Assembly: GCA_018825925.1 (NCBI GenBank)
Contig: JAHKAT010000116.1
Location: 1 to 7,364, forward strand
Reading direction: 5' to 3'
DNA: 7,364 nucleotides
Origin: Bacteroidota bacterium
GTDB lineage: Bacteria; Bacteroidota; Bacteroidia; Flavobacteriales_D; Crocinitomicaceae
How positions within the stretch are numbered: position 1 is the stretch's first letter; each line of letters starts with the position of its first letter. This document shows positions 6,213-7,364 of the stretch, in pieces. Under the pieces are notes generated by a model that saw only the letters and a program-made list of their open reading frames with translations, did not search any database and was not told where the DNA came from. The position numbers and the translations under genes were made by a program.

Positions 6213-7009
6213 GTAAGTCAATTTTTAAAAGTCAACTTGCAAGTATGAAATTACTTTTATATATATCAATTGTTGGTCTTTTCAATAGTACTTTGGCTCA
6301 AAATTCAACAGAAAAAAGAGAGAAGTATCCTACTTTTTTCTCTATCCATGGAAATGCAATCTTACCGAATACCTTTCAGCAGTCTAAAACTCTAACGATT
6401 ACAGATTCGTTATCTTCAAGTACGATTAACCAAAAGGTAAGTCGGTCGTTTGGTGCTTTTTTGAGACAGTCGTACAACGATCGATTTTCAATTGAAGCTG
6501 GCTTAATTTATTCCATCCGAAACTTCAATATAGACATGGAGATTCTCGATTCCAACCTTAATGCCAGTACTTCTCTAAAATTCACCACTTACGATATTCC
6601 TATTAACGGACTTGTTTTTTTACGATTGTCTCAAAACATATATGCCAATGCAGGTTTGGGGGCCACCGTCCAATACAAGCCATCAGCGGTAGCGGTAATT
6701 ACAGATGTTGATGGTAAAAATGCTTTTGCCCACGTTGGTTTGTTGACTGAGAAATTTGCCATCAATCTCAATGGCCAATTTGGAATGGAATTAAGAACTC
6801 AGAAAAATGGGTTTTTCTACATTGGTGGCAGCGCAAGAGTTCCTTTTTCTAACTTATTTGTTTTCCAATCCTCTTATCGCCACGGTTCAGCAACAACTTC
6901 GAATGCTGCTGAATTCAAAGCGGGCTATTTTGCGATTGATTTTAGATATTATTTCCATACCATTAAAAACAAAGGGGAACAACCTGTTCAGGGTCCCGTA
7001 GTTGAATGA
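6209..7009 (+). CDS. Secreted outer-membrane beta-barrel-like protein
   Basis: The product (266 residues from 6209) has a clear Sec signal peptide: MKLLLYISIVGLFNSTLAQ from residue 13, with probable cleavage after A30 or Q31. The mature part has alternating hydrophobic and polar residues, frequent aromatic-ended strands and Gly/Asn turns, for example SIEAGLIYSIR, NIYANAGLGATV, FFYIGGSARV and YFAIDFRYYF. This is typical of the short outer-membrane barrels (OMP_b-brl/PorT-like superfamily) common in Bacteroidota. The last strand is followed by a polar proline-containing tail, so the barrel does not end at the C-terminus. Function is unknown. ATG at 6209 overlaps the previous stop (ATGA) and favours coupling, but ATG at 6245 would give a more usual signal peptide without the 12-residue extension; both are possible. 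Its stop overlaps the next gene by 4 nt. Confidence 0.8.
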   Translation: MSKSIFKSQLASMKLLLYISIVGLFNSTLAQNSTEKREKYPTFFSIHGNAILPNTFQQSKTLTITDSLSSSTINQKVSRSFGAFLRQSYNDRFSIEAGLIYSIRNFNIDMEILDSNLNASTSLKFTTYDIPINGLVFLRLSQNIYANAGLGATVQYKPSAVAVITDVDGKNAFAHVGLLTEKFAINLNGQFGMELRTQKNGFFYIGGSARVPFSNLFVFQSSYRHGSATTSNAAEFKAGYFAIDFRYYFHTIKNKGEQPVQGPVVE

Positions 7010-7364
7010 TGACAAGAGTTGAACACCTTATTTCTGCCTTACATTTAATTCCTCACCCAGAAGGTGGTTGGTACCGTGAAATATATCGTGCTAATGAAAA
7101 ATTAGAGAAAATCGACCGAAATTTAATGACCTCGATTTACTTTCTTATTACTTCTGAAAATGTTTCAAAATTTCACGAAATTAAGAGCGATGAATTGTGG
7201 TTTTTTCACGAAGGTACGGGGTTGACTGTTCATGTGTTGGATAAAAACGATCACTACTCAAAACTATCTCTAGGCCTAGATATTTCAAAGGGTCAAATGC
7301 CTCAGGGTTTGGTTGAAGCGGGTAAAATTTTTGGCAGTACTGTGGATGATGAAAATGGCTATGC
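7006..7364 (+). CDS. DUF985 / cupin_5 family protein, truncated by the window end
   Basis: An open frame begins at ATG 7006, overlapping the preceding stop codon, and continues for 119 codons without a stop to the edge, so the 3' end is missing. The translation matches the DUF985/cupin_5 family: LIPHPEGGWYREIYR at about 14-28, TSIYFLIT at 42-49, and the cupin core KFHEIKSDELWFFHEG at 55-70 with H57, E63 and H68, followed by the strand LTVHVL. Family members are small single-domain cupins of about 140-170 residues, so about 30-50 residues are probably missing. The biochemical role of the family is poorly defined; a small-molecule-binding or epimerase-like pocket is suggested by the fold only. 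A second ATG at 7009 is an equally good start. It looks like the fifth gene of the tatA operon. Confidence 0.87.
   Translation, partial: MMTRVEHLISALHLIPHPEGGWYREIYRANEKLEKIDRNLMTSIYFLITSENVSKFHEIKSDELWFFHEGTGLTVHVLDKNDHYSKLSLGLDISKGQMPQGLVEAGKIFGSTVDDENGY

Noticed and set aside
6807..7001. 64-codon open frame on the + strand inside the barrel gene
   Set aside because: It is a +1 shadow of the end of the barrel gene, without its own promoter or recognisable features.
1..7364. CRISPR arrays, transposases, tRNA or rRNA genes, phage or defence genes
   Set aside because: No repeat-spacer pattern, no terminal inverted repeats or transposase motifs, and no RNA gene signature was seen on either strand.

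Overview
The window is AT-rich DNA with features typical of Bacteroidota, most likely a Flavobacteriales-type bacterium. Two TAnnTTTG promoter boxes are visible, Shine-Dalgarno sequences are weak or absent, and the protein families (REC-PAS-SpoIIE phosphatase, Rcp1-type response regulator, short outer-membrane barrel) are common in that phylum. The assignment rests on these features only, and no genus is claimed. All eight genes lie on the + strand; the last runs off the right edge.

Positions 1-301 are non-coding. They hold a weak terminator-like hairpin (52-72), a 16-bp palindrome (117-132), a 13-bp direct repeat at 20-bp spacing (159-191), and a promoter (about 186-214) whose -33 box lies inside the second repeat.

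Positions 302-4765 form a three-gene signalling cassette with gaps of 9 and 6 bp. It encodes a REC-PAS-PAS-coiled coil-SpoIIE/PP2C serine phosphatase, a membrane-anchored PAS-PAS histidine-kinase-like protein, and a single-domain response regulator. The second protein has glutamine (Q432) where the phospho-accepting histidine should be, although its ATP-binding boxes are largely intact. It therefore looks like a pseudo-histidine-kinase encoded between two receivers whose own active sites are complete. This is the most unusual element of the window. The phosphatase would be expected to act on a STAS-type anti-anti-sigma factor, but no such gene is present here.

Positions 4766-7364 begin with a 46-bp gap whose -7-like box (4800-4807) ends five bases before the tatA start, suggesting a leaderless or nearly leaderless message. 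Five tightly packed genes follow: TatA-type translocase subunit, YdjA-like nitroreductase, an unrecognised protein with one C-terminal membrane segment, a secreted probable outer-membrane beta-barrel protein, and a truncated DUF985/cupin_5 protein. Adjacent genes are 1 bp apart or overlap by up to 16 bp, so they are probably one operon. No common function is evident.

No RNA genes, mobile elements or CRISPR arrays were seen.
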